From positions 1 through 14,536 of the forward strand of contig CAMLCX010000068.1 in assembly GCA_946478635.1 (NCBI GenBank): a DNA stretch of 14,536 nucleotides, written 5' to 3'. A program made the position numbers and the translations under genes. Each line of letters starts with the position of its first letter. The stretch's first letter is position 1. The notes under the pieces were generated by a model. The model saw nothing but the letters and a program-made list of their open reading frames with translations, had not been told where the DNA came from and did not search any database. This stretch comes from an uncultured Pseudomonadota bacterium (GTDB lineage Bacteria > Desulfobacterota_B > Binatia > UBA9968). Below are positions 14,171-14,536 of the stretch, piece after piece.

Positions 14171-14433
14171 GGTGGGCGTCAAAGAGCGAGCTGCACCTGT
14201 TGCCACCGCCGTTTCTGATCAGCAGTTCACGCAGCCGAGATCAAGCGTTTAGGCGTGAATCCGGCTTCGCCCTGGCGACGCCACATCTCGCTTCGACCGG
14301 CCGGTGGCATGTGCAAAATCTTCTGTGCTAGTGTAGTGTCTCACGTTGTTGGTGCTTTATCCGGGGTATAGTCTCCGCCAAGGACCTGCCCCTGGCCAAG
14401 CTGCAATCGAACCTCGGAGTATTCTCTCGCAAA

Positions 14434-14460
14434 GCATGTCCTGAGCGAAGTCGAAGGGCC
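14434..14460. repeat. Dispersed repeat, CCTGAGCGAAGTCGAAGGG type
   Basis: Contains CCTGAGCGAAGTCGAAGGG, a short intergenic motif met very often in environmental bacterial genomes. It is followed by a second CGAAGGGC at 14462-14469 and a related GCAAAGG at 14470-14476, again a loose 9-10-base periodicity. Recognition is from memory of the motif. Confidence 0.5.
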
Positions 14461-14536
14461 GCGAAGGGCGCAAAGGTCGGATAAGATAAAAACAATTAGG
14501 TTTTAAATTTCCTCGCGAATTATTCCGAACTTGGCG

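Larger units (their letters stand above)
14052..14536. other. Gene-free right end of window
   Basis: No convincing gene is seen in these 485 bases. An 88-codon frame from the ATG at 14065 to 14331 has no ribosome site and no recognisable protein features. The stretch holds a stem-loop (14130-14170), an isolated TATAGT hexamer at 14367-14372 without a good -35, and a dispersed repeat (14434-14460). The last 60 bases turn AT-rich and could be the promoter region of a gene beyond the edge. Confidence 0.5.

Noticed and set aside
14065..14331. Possible small gene of 88 codons after the FMN oxidase
   Set aside because: No ribosome site and no recognisable motif; its sequence spans a perfect stem-loop. 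Kept only as part of the gene-free region.

Overview
The window looks like chromosomal DNA of an uncultured, fairly GC-rich Gram-negative bacterium from soil, sediment or water. Two of its binding proteins have Sec signal peptides. It carries Bug/TctC-type and NMT1/THI5-like solute-binding proteins, phthalate-type Rieske oxygenases, and spacers with short dispersed repeats. This mix fits lineages such as Desulfobacterota/Binatia, Rokubacteria or Tectomicrobia, but that is an impression from gene families, not a taxonomic result. All twelve genes called here are on the + strand. No regulator, integrase, transposase, tRNA, rRNA or CRISPR array was recognised.

Layout. 1-2099: a split thiamine-diphosphate 2-oxoacid decarboxylase (alpha chain cut by the left edge, 4-base overlap with beta), then a Bug/TctC periplasmic binding protein. 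2265-4032: a class III (LigB-fold) extradiol dioxygenase and an RraA-fold aldolase-like protein, each lacking one expected motif residue. 4139-6775: two paralogous phthalate-type Rieske oxygenase alpha subunits, separated by a 285-base AT-rich, palindrome-dense spacer; the second is followed by a clear intrinsic terminator at 6792-6831. 6937-11708: a good sigma-70-like promoter, then a class II aldolase/adducin-family protein (possible 2-oxoacid-type decarboxylase) in a tight operon with a complete ABC importer (ATPase, fused double permease, periplasmic binding protein). 11858-14051: an NMT1/THI5-like protein without a signal peptide and an FMN-dependent 2-hydroxyacid oxidase/dehydrogenase. 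14052-14536: about 485 bases with no convincing gene, holding a stem-loop and a dispersed repeat.

Working together. The enzyme set suggests catabolism of an aromatic acid: side-chain oxidation and decarboxylation (FMN enzyme plus split TPP enzyme), ring hydroxylation (Rieske proteins), extradiol ring opening (LigB fold), then decarboxylation or aldol cleavage (class II aldolase fold and RraA fold). Uptake would be served by the ABC importer and the Bug protein. The substrate cannot be read from the sequence. No Rieske reductase or ferredoxin is present, so electrons must come from elsewhere in the genome.

The most unusual structural theme is in the spacers. Several hold short, degenerate, in-phase tandem repeats of 7, 8 or 9 bases, and one 9-base array is arranged as a large inverted repeat.
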